Shown here piece by piece: positions 38,159 through 48,863 of a DNA stretch of 64,000 bases. The notes beneath the pieces were generated by a model. That model did not search any database, had not been told where the DNA came from, and saw only the letters and a program-made list of their open reading frames with translations. Source of the DNA: Bacteroidota bacterium (GTDB lineage Bacteria > Bacteroidota > Bacteroidia > Chitinophagales > BACL12); the NCBI GenBank assembly GCA_016706255.1, contig JADJJZ010000029.1, positions 1,018,967 through 1,082,966 of the forward strand, read 5' to 3'. The translations under genes were made by a program, and so were the position numbers. The stretch's first letter is position 1, and every line of letters starts with the position of its first letter.

Positions 38159-39557
38159 TTACATAACCATTCCCAAAATAATATATACCACACAGCTAAT
38201 TCCCCACGCAGTAAGTGCATATGGTAATTGCGATAAACCATGTTGCATATTATTTGTTTCACAACTTTGTGATGTTAATACTGTTGCATCTGAATATAAA
38301 CAGGCATTTGCACCAAACACACCGGCGCTGATTATGGCACCGATATTTAATAAAACATTAGAGCCAATATGTTGTGATAATGGAATTACAATTGGAATGG
38401 CAACAACATACAAACCCCAGCTGGAGCCTGTTGTAAAGGATATTAAGGATAATGCAATAAAGATAGCCAATGGTAAAAATGCTTTACTCACATAAGGTGT
38501 AACACTATTAATTACATATTCGGTTAATCCCATTTTATCGCCAACTTCTTTTAACATTAATGAAACAACCACCAATGCCAATGCAAATAACATGGAATTA
38601 AATCCGGTGAATATTGTTTCAGTAAGTTGTTGAACAGAAGCGAGTTTGCTGAATAAAAAATAAAAAAACGTAAATGCCACTCCAATTAATACCCCTTTTA
38701 AAGCATCAATTTCAATACCAGGTGTATCTATATCCTGAAATAATACCGTACTAATTAACACCACCAATAATGGCACTAAAAAATATCTTGCTTTTGGATT
38801 TACTAATTTCGGAAACGGGTCAAACTTGTACCATCGATAATTTTGTGCCATCCGGAATTGTTTTTCCGGTTAATTCGGCGCGGTTAATCGCTGCTTTCAT
38901 TTTTTTGAAATGCGGCAATACGCCAAAAATAAATAGTGGAATCATTAATATCGAAACCCAGCCATAGGCTACAAATGGAATAACAGAAAAATAACTGCTT
39001 AAACCCTGACCTTCAGCAGCAAATCCCGATGTTTCTAACTGTTTACCTATAAACAATGTCCAGGTAGAAATGGGCACTATAACACATAATGGAGGCGATA
39101 AGGTATTAACGATATAAGCCAGATACTCTCTTGGTATTTTAAATTTATCGGTAACATTACGCATGGTAATTCCAGCAGTTAATGCACTTAAATAATCATC
39201 AATAAAAACAAGAATCCCCAATAACCATGTTCCGAATAAAGCAGATTTTTTTGATTTCATATACACCATCATGCGTTCACCGAATTTGAGTGCACCACCG
39301 CTGCGAACCATTAATCCCATAACCGATCCATATAATCCGCACACAACAATAACCCAAATGGTATCTTCAGATGTCATTACAGCATACATCGAACTGATAA
39401 ATCCATCGAAAAACCCCCAACCATCAATTAAAATAAATCCTACAATACAACCAATCAGTAATCCTTCAAAAGAAGACCGTAATAATATGGATACCAAAAT
39501 AACCACCAATGGCGGAACAATTGCTAACCATCCGTATGTCATACTTATTTCTTCCAT
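38159..39557 (-). pseudogene. nhaC: NhaC-type Na+/H+ antiporter, frameshifted
   Basis: Two open frames overlap by 32 bp: 39557-38820 (245 aa) and 38851-38159 (230 aa). The first has the N-terminal helices and EDTIWVIVVCGLYGSVMG, FGTWLLGILVFIDDYLSALTAG and CVIVPISTWTLFIGKQLE. The second starts outside any signal and continues FDPFPKLVNPKARYFLVPLLV, then SFTTGSSWGLYVVAIPIVIP and FGANACLYSDATVLTSQSCE, all NhaC/MleN-family motifs. Inserting one base near 38822-38824 (a short A run on the plus strand) gives one frame of about 465 residues, a normal size. Either a homopolymer error or a real inactivation. In the operon it would move an organic acid or Na+ in exchange for H+. Confidence 0.87.
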
Positions 39558-39577
39558 ATTAATATTTTATGGTTGTA

Positions 39578-40999
39578 TTATAATCCACCTGTAGCGATTA
39601 ATTTTTTCTCCATGTATTCATAAATACCTTCACTACCACTTTCATGGCCTAAACCACTTTGTTTCCATCCGCCAAAAGGCGCTTCCGTTGCGTGCGGTGC
39701 CCATTCATTAATACCAATTATTCCGAATTCCAGTGCTTCACTTAAATAGGTGGCGTGATTGATATTGTTGGTCCACACATAAGCTGATAATCCGTAAGGT
39801 GTAGCATTCGCGGCTTTAATTACTGCCTCCATCGAAACAAAAGGAATTAAAGGCATTACAGGGCCAAAAATTTCTTTATTGATAAATTCAGACTTTTCAT
39901 TTTTAACTTCAACTACAGCAGGAACAACAAAATTACCAACCGGAAATGTTTGTCCGCCGGTTAATAAAATATTTTGTTCAGCTTTTGCCGTTTCAATAAT
40001 TTGAAGAATATGCTCCTGTTGTTTTTTATTAATGAGCGGACCAATACGTGTTGTAATATCCAAACCATTTCCAACAATCAATTCTTCCACATGTTTTACT
40101 ACAGACTTGCTAAATTGCTCAAAAATATTTTCATGCACATAAAATCGTTGTGGCGAAACACATACCTGACCACAATTTCGAAATTTTGTTGCGACAGCCG
40201 TTTTAGCTACATGTTCAACATCAACATCATCCATTATAATTACAGGTGCATTACCACCTAATTCGAGTGCTAATTTGGTATTCGTTTTACTTGCGCCATC
40301 CATTAATATTTTTCCAACACGAGTACTGCCGGTAAAACTTATTTTTTTAACAGCGGGATGTTCAAGCATTATTTTACCGATTGCTCCTGCATCACCGTGA
40401 ACAAGATTAATTACACCTTTAGGAATTCCGGCTTCAACCAAAGCATCAATTAAATTCATTCCTGTTAGGGGAGTAAATTCGCTCACTTTAGCTACAACAG
40501 TTGAACCGGCGGCTAAAGCTGCAGCCCATGCTCGTGCCGGATTATAAGCAGGAAAATTCCAGGCAGTAATAATACCAATAACACCCATTGGCTGATATAT
40601 TACCTGCATCCGTTTATCAGTTCTTGATGAAGGAATTGTTCTGCCATAAGTACGTTTTGCTTCTTCAGCATACCACTCAAATAAATTTGCAGCAACATGT
40701 AATTCACCTTTTGCTTCAGCAAGCGGTTTACCACTTTCCATTACCATTTCCTGTGCATAGGAAATAATATTTGTGCGGATAATTTCAGCAGTGCGTTTTA
40801 AAATATCTGCGCGACTCCATGGTGACATTTTTGACCAGGTAATAAATGCATGTTCAGCAGCAACAATTGCGTCGGAACAATCAAACCCATCGCCAAAAGG
40901 AACAGTAGTAATTTTTTCGTCCGTAGCGGGATTCATTACATCCCAAACACCGTTATTTTTGGCATCACAAAATTCACCATTGATATATTGCTTTTTCAT
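39578..40999 (-). CDS. Aldehyde dehydrogenase (succinate-semialdehyde / aminobutyraldehyde type)
   Basis: NAD(P)-dependent enzyme of 473 aa in the GabD-like branch. The motifs are IITAWNFPAYNPARAWAAAL (cofactor site), ISFTGSTRVGKILM, LALELGGNAPVII (general-base Glu), FRNCGQVCVSPQRFYVH (catalytic Cys near 285) and EIFGPVMPLIPF. It oxidises an aldehyde to the acid. It starts 11 bp after an aminotransferase and could oxidise the semialdehyde made by that enzyme. Substrate choice between 4-aminobutanal and succinate semialdehyde is not settled. Confidence 0.9.
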   Translation of the reverse strand: MKKQYINGEFCDAKNNGVWDVMNPATDEKITTVPFGDGFDCSDAIVAAEHAFITWSKMSPWSRADILKRTAEIIRTNIISYAQEMVMESGKPLAEAKGELHVAANLFEWYAEEAKRTYGRTIPSSRTDKRMQVIYQPMGVIGIITAWNFPAYNPARAWAAALAAGSTVVAKVSEFTPLTGMNLIDALVEAGIPKGVINLVHGDAGAIGKIMLEHPAVKKISFTGSTRVGKILMDGASKTNTKLALELGGNAPVIIMDDVDVEHVAKTAVATKFRNCGQVCVSPQRFYVHENIFEQFSKSVVKHVEELIVGNGLDITTRIGPLINKKQQEHILQIIETAKAEQNILLTGGQTFPVGNFVVPAVVEVKNEKSEFINKEIFGPVMPLIPFVSMEAVIKAANATPYGLSAYVWTNNINHATYLSEALEFGIIGINEWAPHATEAPFGGWKQSGLGHESGSEGIYEYMEKKLIATGGL

Positions 41000-41010
41000 A
41001 CTGCGCTCCC

Positions 41011-42330
41011 CTATTTACCTGCTGTTAATTCGCTTAAACTATTTTCAATAATATCTAATCCTGTATTTAATTGTTCATCTGTAATAACAAGTGGTGCGAG
41101 ATTTCTGATAATATTACCATTTACTCCCGCTGTTAATACGATTAATCCTTTTTCATAACAACGTTGCGCTAATTTTTTTGTAAGCTCAGCATCCGGTTTA
41201 GTAATATCGCCACCAACAGACAATTCAAAAGCCATCATCGCACCAAGTCCGCGCACACAACAGATATGGTTTGGAAATTTTTCTTTTAATGCCAAAAATC
41301 GTTTCCGAATAATATTTCCGACATGTTTGCCTCTTGCATTGATATTAATATCCTGCATATAATCAATTGTTGCACTTACAGCTACACAACATAAAGCATT
41401 TCCAAGATAAGTTCCACCGATGGTGCCTGCATTAATATTATCCATTATTGCCGCCTTACCCATTACTGCACCTACAGGCATTCCGCTACCCATACTTTTT
41501 GCCCAGGTTGATAAATCCGGAACAACATCATAATGATGAAAAGCAGCCCATTCGCCGGTTCTGCCGAAACCTGTTTGCACTTCATCCAGAATTAATAAAA
41601 TGCCGTTTTCATCACAAACCTTTCTTAATTCCTGTAAATATTTTTTCGGAATAACATGAAATCCACCCTCACCCTGAACCGGTTCAACAATTATAGCTGC
41701 CACATTTTGTGCAGGAACATATTGCTGAAAAAATGTTTTTAATTTATATATATGTTCTAGAGAAAATTCATCTTCATTTAATTCACCCGAATATAAATCA
41801 TAAGCAGGAAAATCGATGCGATATATTTCAGGAGCAAATGGTCCGCAACCTGTTTTATATCCAACTTTACTGGTTAAGGTAGCAGCTAATAACGTGCGTC
41901 CGTGAAAAGCCTGACCATAACATATCACTGCTGAACGTTTAGTGGCCTGACGGGCAATTTTAATAGCATTTTCAACTGCCTCTGCCCCACTGTTGGTAAA
42001 CATTAATTTAGTATGTTCACCATGTGGTAAAATGGAAATCATTTTTTCTGCAGCATCCAAATATTGCGGATATATAGAAACATTAAAACAGGCGTGTAAA
42101 AATTGTGCTGCCTGCTCTTGTATTGCCTGCACAACAGGTTCAGGACAATGCCCTGCATTAATTACACCAATACCACCGGCAAAGTCGATAAATTCCCTTC
42201 CATCTGCATCAGTTATAATTGCACCTTTTGCGGAGCTGATACTGGATGGATTAAAAATACCCAATGCATTAGGAACTAATTGTTTTCTTCGTTCATATAA
42301 TGCGGCTGTTTGGGAGGCTGTTGATACCAT
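41011..42330 (-). CDS. Class-III omega-aminotransferase (GabT-like, second copy)
   Basis: PLP enzyme of 439 aa. Motifs: DFAGGIGVINAGHCPE, MFTNSGAEAVENAIKIAR, CYGQAFHGRTLLAATLTSK, EPVQGEGGFHVIPKKYL, LILDEVQTGFGRTGEW, TWAKSMGSGMPVGAVMG (Schiff-base Lys) and IGGTYLGNALCCVAV. It is a paralogue of the gabT gene at 36125 but clearly diverged, so the two probably act on different amines, for example a diamine and GABA. It sits between two aldehyde dehydrogenase genes with gaps of 25 and 11 bp. The stop codon is TAG. Confidence 0.87.
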   Translation of the reverse strand: MVSTASQTAALYERRKQLVPNALGIFNPSSISSAKGAIITDADGREFIDFAGGIGVINAGHCPEPVVQAIQEQAAQFLHACFNVSIYPQYLDAAEKMISILPHGEHTKLMFTNSGAEAVENAIKIARQATKRSAVICYGQAFHGRTLLAATLTSKVGYKTGCGPFAPEIYRIDFPAYDLYSGELNEDEFSLEHIYKLKTFFQQYVPAQNVAAIIVEPVQGEGGFHVIPKKYLQELRKVCDENGILLILDEVQTGFGRTGEWAAFHHYDVVPDLSTWAKSMGSGMPVGAVMGKAAIMDNINAGTIGGTYLGNALCCVAVSATIDYMQDININARGKHVGNIIRKRFLALKEKFPNHICCVRGLGAMMAFELSVGGDITKPDAELTKKLAQRCYEKGLIVLTAGVNGNIIRNLAPLVITDEQLNTGLDIIENSLSELTAGK

Positions 42331-42355
42331 AAATTCGTTTTTAAGCGATGTTAAT

Positions 42356-43717
42356 TTATTCGTTGATATATATCGTTTTTACATTCGTAAATTCCTTTAA
42401 TCCGTAATCAGATAATTCGCGGCCGTATCCTGATTTTTTTGTGCCACCAAAAGGCAATCGTACATCTGATTTTACCATTGCATTAACAAACACAGCACCA
42501 CTGCTAATTTGTCGTGCATAATGATAAGCCTTTTCTGTATCCTTTGAGAAAATTGTTGCGCCCAAACCATAACGATGACTATTTGCAATTGCTATTGCAT
42601 GTTCGGCATCATTCGCAGTAATTACTGATGCAACCGGGCCAAACAATTCTTCTGCATATGCGGGCATACCAACACCAACATCAGCCAAAATAGTAGGCTC
42701 ATAATTTGCGCCGTTGCGTTTTGAGCCAAATATTACGCGAGCACCTTTTTTTACGGAATTATCCTGTTGTATTTCCAATTCTGTAGCAGCAGCTAATGAG
42801 GAAACCGGTCCCATCGTAGTATTTGCATCTAACTGATTTCCCTGTTTTATTTGCGCGATATTTTGCTGAAATGCATTTAAAAAATCATCTTTCACCTGAC
42901 TGCATACAATAAATCGTTTTGCTGCTATACAACTTTGTCCGGCATTTTGCATACGACTTTTTGTTGCAATACTTGCTGCAAGATTTACATCAGCATCATT
43001 CAAAACAATAAACGGATCGCTGCCACCTAATTCCAATACTGATTTTTTAATATAATTTCCTGCTAAAGCTGCAACTGCTGAACCTGCATTTTCACTTCCG
43101 GTTAATGTTACACCCTGCACAATATCATGCGCAATTATTTTTTCAGATTTTGATGCAGGAATAATCAACGTCTGGAAAACACCTTTTGGAAAACCTGCAG
43201 CTAAAAATGCGGATTCAATATCCAAAGCACATTGAGAAACATTTTTTGCATGTTTCAACAACCCGACATTTCCGGCCATAATTGTGGGAGCTGCAAATCG
43301 TATTACCTGCCAAAAAGGAAAATTCCATGGCATTACCGCAAATACCGCCCCTATTGGGTCGTAAGCAACCAGCGACTTTTTTGCATCGCTTGGGATTATT
43401 CTATCTTGTAACAGTAAAGCGCCATTTTCGGCATAATAATCACATGCTGTAGCACACTTTTCTACTTCCGCTTTTGACTCTGCCAAAACTTTTCCCATTT
43501 CCAGTGAAATATGCATCGCATAAGTATCCAGATTGGTTCTTAATTGTTGCGCAAGATTTTTAAGCAGTGTAGCCCTATGGGTATACGATGTTTTTTTCCA
43601 GTCCTGAAAAGCTGAAGCTGCAAGTTGTAAAGCAGATTCAATTTGTGCATCGGTAAATTCCGGATACTCACCCACAACTTCCTGATTAAACGGATTTATC
43701 GATTTAAATACAGACAT
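42356..43717 (-). CDS. Aldehyde dehydrogenase (succinate-semialdehyde type, second copy)
   Basis: The 453 aa match the short NAD-dependent succinate-semialdehyde dehydrogenase branch (YneI/Sad-like). Motifs: AVMPWNFPFWQVIRFAAPTI, VTLTGSENAGSAVAA, SVLELGGSDPFIVL (Glu), MQNAGQSCIAAKRFIV (catalytic Cys near 266), EELFGPVASVI and LPFGGTKKSGYGRELSDYG. It follows susD by 32 bp and is the first enzyme gene of the operon. The family oxidises succinate semialdehyde to succinate, the exit of the GABA shunt into the TCA cycle. Confidence 0.9.
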   Translation of the reverse strand: MSVFKSINPFNQEVVGEYPEFTDAQIESALQLAASAFQDWKKTSYTHRATLLKNLAQQLRTNLDTYAMHISLEMGKVLAESKAEVEKCATACDYYAENGALLLQDRIIPSDAKKSLVAYDPIGAVFAVMPWNFPFWQVIRFAAPTIMAGNVGLLKHAKNVSQCALDIESAFLAAGFPKGVFQTLIIPASKSEKIIAHDIVQGVTLTGSENAGSAVAALAGNYIKKSVLELGGSDPFIVLNDADVNLAASIATKSRMQNAGQSCIAAKRFIVCSQVKDDFLNAFQQNIAQIKQGNQLDANTTMGPVSSLAAATELEIQQDNSVKKGARVIFGSKRNGANYEPTILADVGVGMPAYAEELFGPVASVITANDAEHAIAIANSHRYGLGATIFSKDTEKAYHYARQISSGAVFVNAMVKSDVRLPFGGTKKSGYGRELSDYGLKEFTNVKTIYINE

Positions 43718-43749
43718 CTTTATTTTATTAATTGAAAAAATTATAAAAT

Positions 43750-45189
43750 TTAATAACCCGGATACTGTTCAATTACACCACCGCTTGCATTAATTTCTCT
43801 GCCCGGAACAGGGAAACATGGCAATACACCTTCACCTAAAATATCGGTAACTAATCCAAAATGTGCTAAATCAAAATAGCGATGCCCTTCAAAATTTAAT
43901 TCACTTCTGCGTTCATCAATTAAATCCTGAGCAAATTCTTCAGGTGACGCTGGTGATGCATCTGTCATGCCACGTGCATTACGCAAATCATTGAGATTGG
44001 CAACTCCTGCCGGATATCCACCGGCTTCCGCTAAAATGAGTAACATTTCGCTGTAACGTAAAACATAAGCGCTGTTATCCTGAAAAACCTCACCACGATA
44101 TTTTTGTGTTCTGCCATCAGGTTCAATACTTAAATCATTATTTATAAAATCAATTAAACCAAAACGTAAATCATCAGTTCTGTCGTCATAAAATGTATTT
44201 AACTCTGCAGATGCCAAAAATGATACTTCACTTCTCAGTGCATCGGGACGAGCATAGGTTAATGCATTGAACTGACTTTTATCTTGCCCATTAAATACCA
44301 ATTCAAATATTGCTTCTGATGATAATTTAGTTGTATATATTGCGCCGAATTCACTACTGCTTAATAAATTTGCGAATCCTTCAGTAATAACTTTCTGCAC
44401 ATAAATTGCAGCATTGGTATAATCAAACTGATATTGATAAACTCTTGCCAATAATGCCTGACAAGCAGTTTTTGTAATAAATTGTGCTCCTTTAAATGTT
44501 GGCGGATCTAAACGTAAATCATCATTGCTTAACATGGTTTCGGCAGTGAGTAAATCGTTTAAAATTGCGGCATACGTTTCACTAACAGTACTTCTACCAA
44601 CAACATCTTCCGGTGATAAAATTGTAGTTACTACAGGAATTCCATAAATCGAAGCATTGTCCCAGTGTTCACCAAACAAACGCAATAAATCAAAATGTGC
44701 CATGGCACGAATGGTAAGTGCTTCACCAATAATATCATTTCTTACTTCATCAGTTAATGTTGCATCAATGACACCGTCCGCATTGGTAATAATCTGATTA
44801 GCCGTATAAATGGTATTGTAAATAGCAATCCAGCAATTTTCGATATAAATATTATTTGGTGTTGCTGCCTTATATCCTAATTCATCGAGGTCGAGATTAT
44901 CGTAACCACCCGTTGCACCATTATCGCTGTAAGCTTCAACCATTAACGGATAAAAGCCACCGTAATAATATTGATTTTGCAAAGTATTATACATACCGAT
45001 GCGCGCACTTTCTAAACTTGCTGCATCTGTAAACATATCACTATTGGCAACATCGTTAGTAGAGGTTTGTGATAAAAAACTTTCGCAGGAAGAAAATAAA
45101 ATGGTAGCCAAAAAAATGGTGCTCACCAATAAACCTGTTCTGTTTACACTTAAACCTTTTTGTATATTTTGATTTGAATAATTTTTCAT
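43750..45189 (-). CDS. SusD/RagB-family nutrient-binding outer-membrane lipoprotein
   Basis: The 479 aa protein starts with a lipoprotein signal (ILFSSC, cysteine near 34). It then has the SusD-family helical tetratricopeptide core with EALTIRAMAHFDLLRLFGEHW, ACQALLARVYQYQFDYTNAAIYVQKVI, and near the end VLRYSEMLLILAEAGGYPAGVANLNDLRNARGM and DLIDERRSELNFEGHRYFDL. SusD lipoproteins cap the SusC channel and bind the ligand. It starts 27 bp after the SusC gene. Being followed by amine-catabolism enzymes rather than glycosidases or proteases is unusual and hints at a nitrogenous ligand. Confidence 0.93.
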   Translation of the reverse strand: MKNYSNQNIQKGLSVNRTGLLVSTIFLATILFSSCESFLSQTSTNDVANSDMFTDAASLESARIGMYNTLQNQYYYGGFYPLMVEAYSDNGATGGYDNLDLDELGYKAATPNNIYIENCWIAIYNTIYTANQIITNADGVIDATLTDEVRNDIIGEALTIRAMAHFDLLRLFGEHWDNASIYGIPVVTTILSPEDVVGRSTVSETYAAILNDLLTAETMLSNDDLRLDPPTFKGAQFITKTACQALLARVYQYQFDYTNAAIYVQKVITEGFANLLSSSEFGAIYTTKLSSEAIFELVFNGQDKSQFNALTYARPDALRSEVSFLASAELNTFYDDRTDDLRFGLIDFINNDLSIEPDGRTQKYRGEVFQDNSAYVLRYSEMLLILAEAGGYPAGVANLNDLRNARGMTDASPASPEEFAQDLIDERRSELNFEGHRYFDLAHFGLVTDILGEGVLPCFPVPGREINASGGVIEQYPGY

Positions 45190-45216
45190 AAGTTAATTTT
45201 TTAGATTAAAATGTTA

Positions 45217-48200
45217 TCAGAATTTAAAATTAAATCCAAGCATATAGGTGCGCGCCTGCGGATATGCTGCATAATCTACGCCTGCAGTTTCAGGATGGTC
45301 ACCACCTGTTGAACTTACTTCAGGGTCAAATCCGGTGTATTTAGAAAACACATAAACATTTTGCACCTGCGCATAAATACGCAAGGATTCATATAATGTC
45401 AATTTAGCCGGTTTAATGGTATAACCAACACTTATTTCACGAATACGTAAATGTGAACCATCTTCAATTGCCTGACCTGAGTTCTGATAAAAATTATAAT
45501 TAAAAATCGATGCTCTTGGAATATCAGTTACATCACCCGGTTCTTGCCATCTGTCGTCAATTACATGCGAATTATTTGCATACACCTGATACAAATAATA
45601 TTCATCATCCCAGCCATAATCGCTCCATCCGCCTGTTTGATAGGTAGAACGAATTAAATTATATACATCGTTGCCCATTGTAAAGGTTGCTGCCAATCCG
45701 GCATCCCATTTTTTATATTTTATTGCCGTATTAAATCCGCCGTACCAGTCAGGTGTAGCTTTACCTAAAATAACCGCATCACCATCATCAATAATACCAT
45801 CACCATTGGTATCGGTATAAACAGGATCCCCTGTTGCAGGGTCAACACCTTCGTAAGGCACACCCCAGAATGAACCGTAAGATTCGCCTTCCACTAAAAT
45901 ATGTGTTGCTGTTAAATCAGTGTAAGCGCTCACTAAAATACTATCAGTACTTAAATCAATAATTTCGTTGTGGAGATAGCTGATATTAAATCCAAAACTC
46001 CAGTCGAAATCTTTTTTATCAACGATATAAGTATTTGCAGAAAATTCAAATCCGCTATTTAATACATCACCATAATTTCTTGTTACCGAACCAAAACCTG
46101 TTGTTCCGGGAACCACATCTTCACTTAATAAATCAGTTTTATTGCCGACATAATATTCGAATGAACCATTAATTCTGCCACGCCATAATTCATAGTCAAA
46201 TCCGATATTAAACATTTTGTTCGATTGCCATTTTAAGTTTTCATCGGCAATATTTCTTGGACCTAAACCTGACTGACCGTTATAGCCAACCGGACTCCAA
46301 AAACTTACATATTGAAAATCGCCAATTTCCTGATCGCCGGTAATACCATAGCTGGAGCGCAATTTAAAATCGGTAATAAATAATGCAGCGGGCCAGAATT
46401 CCTCATCACTCATATGCCAACCAACGGAACCGGCAGGGAAAAATCCATATCTGTTGTTTGGTGAAAATCTGGATGAACCATCTACACGTGCACTTAATGA
46501 AAACAAATATTTGCTTTGAATATTATAATTAATTCTGCTCAAAAAAGAAACTAATGCCCAATTACTAGCATACGAGTCACCTCCTGTTATAATTGCTGCA
46601 CTGGATACATCTTGCAATCCGCTTCCAATTGGAAATCCTTGTCCGGCAATGGATAAATAATCGGAATGTGATTCTTGTAAAGTAAATCCGCCAATAATAT
46701 TCAGTGCATTTTTATTGCTAAAATATTTATCATACGATAAAATATTTTCGCCCAATCAAACCCGCTGACTATATGTGCTGTTAATGGCTTTTCCACCAAC
46801 TGCTTCAGCATCTGTTGTTATTGGAGAAAAATATAAATCATCTGTCAAATAAGTAAAATCTACCGACCATGTTGAACGGAATTTAAGTGTTGGTGCAATT
46901 TGATATTCACCAAACACTGAAGCAAGAACGCGGTTATTTTTTGTATAAGGAATAATTTCTTTGGTAGACAACACAGGATTATCACTTAACCAGCTTGCCT
47001 GATAATCTTCAAAATTTGCATAATTGCCATCGTCTTCATAAACCGGCATCAACGGTGATGAGCCGATTGCATTTGTAACGGTTCCGGTATAAACATTATC
47101 GTTTAAACTCCTTCTGTTATCGGAATAAGTGAGTGAAATATTTTCACCGAGTTTAAATTTATCATTTATTTTATGGTCGAGATTTAATCTGGTATTTAAA
47201 CGTTTATAATAAGATTCAATTACAATTCCCTGCTGATCGAAATAGGAATTGGAAATATAAAATGTTGTTTTTTCATTTCCGCCCGATGCTGAAAATTCAA
47301 TATTATTAATTGGCGCTAAACGAAATATTTCATCCATCCAATTTGTATTTACGCCTGTGTACCATGATTCAGGCAGCGGATTTATAGACAGTGCCGGATC
47401 GTAATCTTCCCCAAAAATAGTCGGGTCAGCATTGTAAGCATTTAAATCGTTTAAACGAGCTTCTTCAATTAAGGCAACCAGTTCATCTGAACTTAAAAAA
47501 TCAATTGGTCGGCTTACTTGTTGTAAACCGGAATAATAATTTAAATTAAAACGTGTTTTTCCAGCAGCGCCGCGTTTTGTCGTAATTAATATTACACCAT
47601 TTGCAGCACGCGCTCCATAAATTGATGCAGCGGATGCATCTTTTAAAATTTCGATTGATTCAATATCATCCGGATTTAAATCAGAAATAGATGAAATATT
47701 TTGACCATTTCCAACCGAAGCCCCCTGTAAATCGAATGATGTTGAAATACCGGAATTACTTTCACTAATCATTGGAATGCCATCTACCACATACAATGGG
47801 TTGCTTTGACCCCGCACACTTACCAGCAAACCTGCGCCCGGTGTTCCGGATGCATTTCGAATATCTATCCCCGAAACTTTTCCCTGAATACTGCCTGCAA
47901 TATTGGCAATAGGCTGGTCGCGGAATTCTTCATTTTTTGTGGAAGAAATGGAACCGGTAATATCACTTTTTTTCTGTGAACCATATCCAACAACAATAAT
48001 TTCATCGAGTACTTTTTCGGAACTCACCAAAATATTTAATGTCAATGTTCCATTAAAAGAAACGGTTTTTGTGTTATAACCGATAAATGAAATTACAAGC
48101 GCACCTGCAGGTTGTGGCGATACAATTGTAAATGCGCCATCTAAATCGGTACTCATGCCAATTGTTGGGTCCGATTGTAAACGAACGTTGGCGCCGACAA

Positions 48201-48321
48201 GTGTTTCGTTGGTAACTGAATCGCGAACAACACCCTGAATGGTTGTTTGTGAAAATCCGGTTGAGCACCAAAACATCATAACCATTAAGGGCAACAATTG
48301 TGTGGTAATTTTTTTAACCAT
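45217..48321 (-). pseudogene. SusC/RagA-family TonB-dependent receptor with an in-frame TGA
   Basis: The reading frame 48321-45217 would encode about 1034 aa, a normal SusC size, but it is cut by TGA at 46756-46758. Codons on both sides are in the same frame (...TYSQRV-stop-LGENILSYDKYF...). The N-part has a signal peptide, a carboxypeptidase-like domain (about 25-105) and a SusC plug with DEIIVVGYGSQKKSDITGS, GNGQNISSISDLNPDDIESIEILKDASAASIYG. The C-part is barrel and ends TYMLGFNFKF. Related receptors often have Trp before the LxEN segment, so TGG to TGA is the likely change. Other genes here stop at TGA, so recoding is unlikely. Either recent nonsense mutation or sequence error. Confidence 0.88.
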
Positions 48322-48363
48322 AAGATTGGGTTTTGATTGGTGTGAAAATGGTAATATGGTGGT

Positions 48364-48831
48364 TTATTTCAATAAGTATAAATCGGGCTGTGCGTATTTA
48401 TATACTTTAAAATAAATATTGGTAGCACTTTCAAAAATGCCATCCATTTTAGTAATATGATTCGTCATTAATTGCACCAGATGTTCATTGTCGCGGCACA
48501 TCACATTTACTTCAAGATCGTACGCACCGGTTGTCATGGCCAGGAAACTTACTTCCGGTAAATTGGCGATATTATCTGCAACCTGTGTAACCTTATCAAC
48601 CGGCCTTACTTTAATCAAAATTTGCGCATAAGTATGGAAGCCGATTTTGTCGGGATTTACCCTTCCAATAATGGTAAGCAATTCATTTTCCACAAAAACA
48701 TTAAAGCGATTGCGGATTGTTCCAACCGATACACCCAGTTCATCAGCGATATCAGTAAAACTTTTTCGGCCGTCTTTTATCAGTTTTTCCAGGATTTTAT
48801 AATCCAGGTCGTCTAGCTGCATAATACTCAT
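48364..48831 (-). CDS. Lrp/AsnC-family transcriptional regulator
   Basis: The 155 aa protein has an N-terminal winged helix (about 1-65: LDDLDYKILEKLIKDGRKSFTDIADELGVSVGTIRNRFN) and a C-terminal RAM/AsnC ligand domain (about 70-150: TYAQILIKVRPVDK, ANLPEVSFLAMTTGAYDLEVNVMC). These regulators sense amino acids and form octamers. It lies 42 bp upstream of susC on the same strand, so it probably controls the operon and itself. This fits an amino-acid-type substrate for the locus better than a glycan, for which one would expect a SusR, HTCS or ECF sigma/anti-sigma regulator. Confidence 0.92.
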   Translation of the reverse strand: MSIMQLDDLDYKILEKLIKDGRKSFTDIADELGVSVGTIRNRFNVFVENELLTIIGRVNPDKIGFHTYAQILIKVRPVDKVTQVADNIANLPEVSFLAMTTGAYDLEVNVMCRDNEHLVQLMTNHITKMDGIFESATNIYFKVYKYAQPDLYLLK

Positions 48832-48863
48832 TTGGTCAAGATTTATACAAATAATGGAATAAA

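Noticed and set aside
46755..46758. UGA read as Trp or selenocysteine in the SusC frame
   Set aside because: Other genes end in TGA and use TGG for Trp, and no recoding hairpin was seen after the codon. A mutation or base error is simpler.
34562..48831. Polysaccharide utilisation locus
   Set aside because: SusC/SusD are present but there is no glycoside hydrolase, lyase, or sugar-type regulator; the enzymes are for amines and aldehydes.
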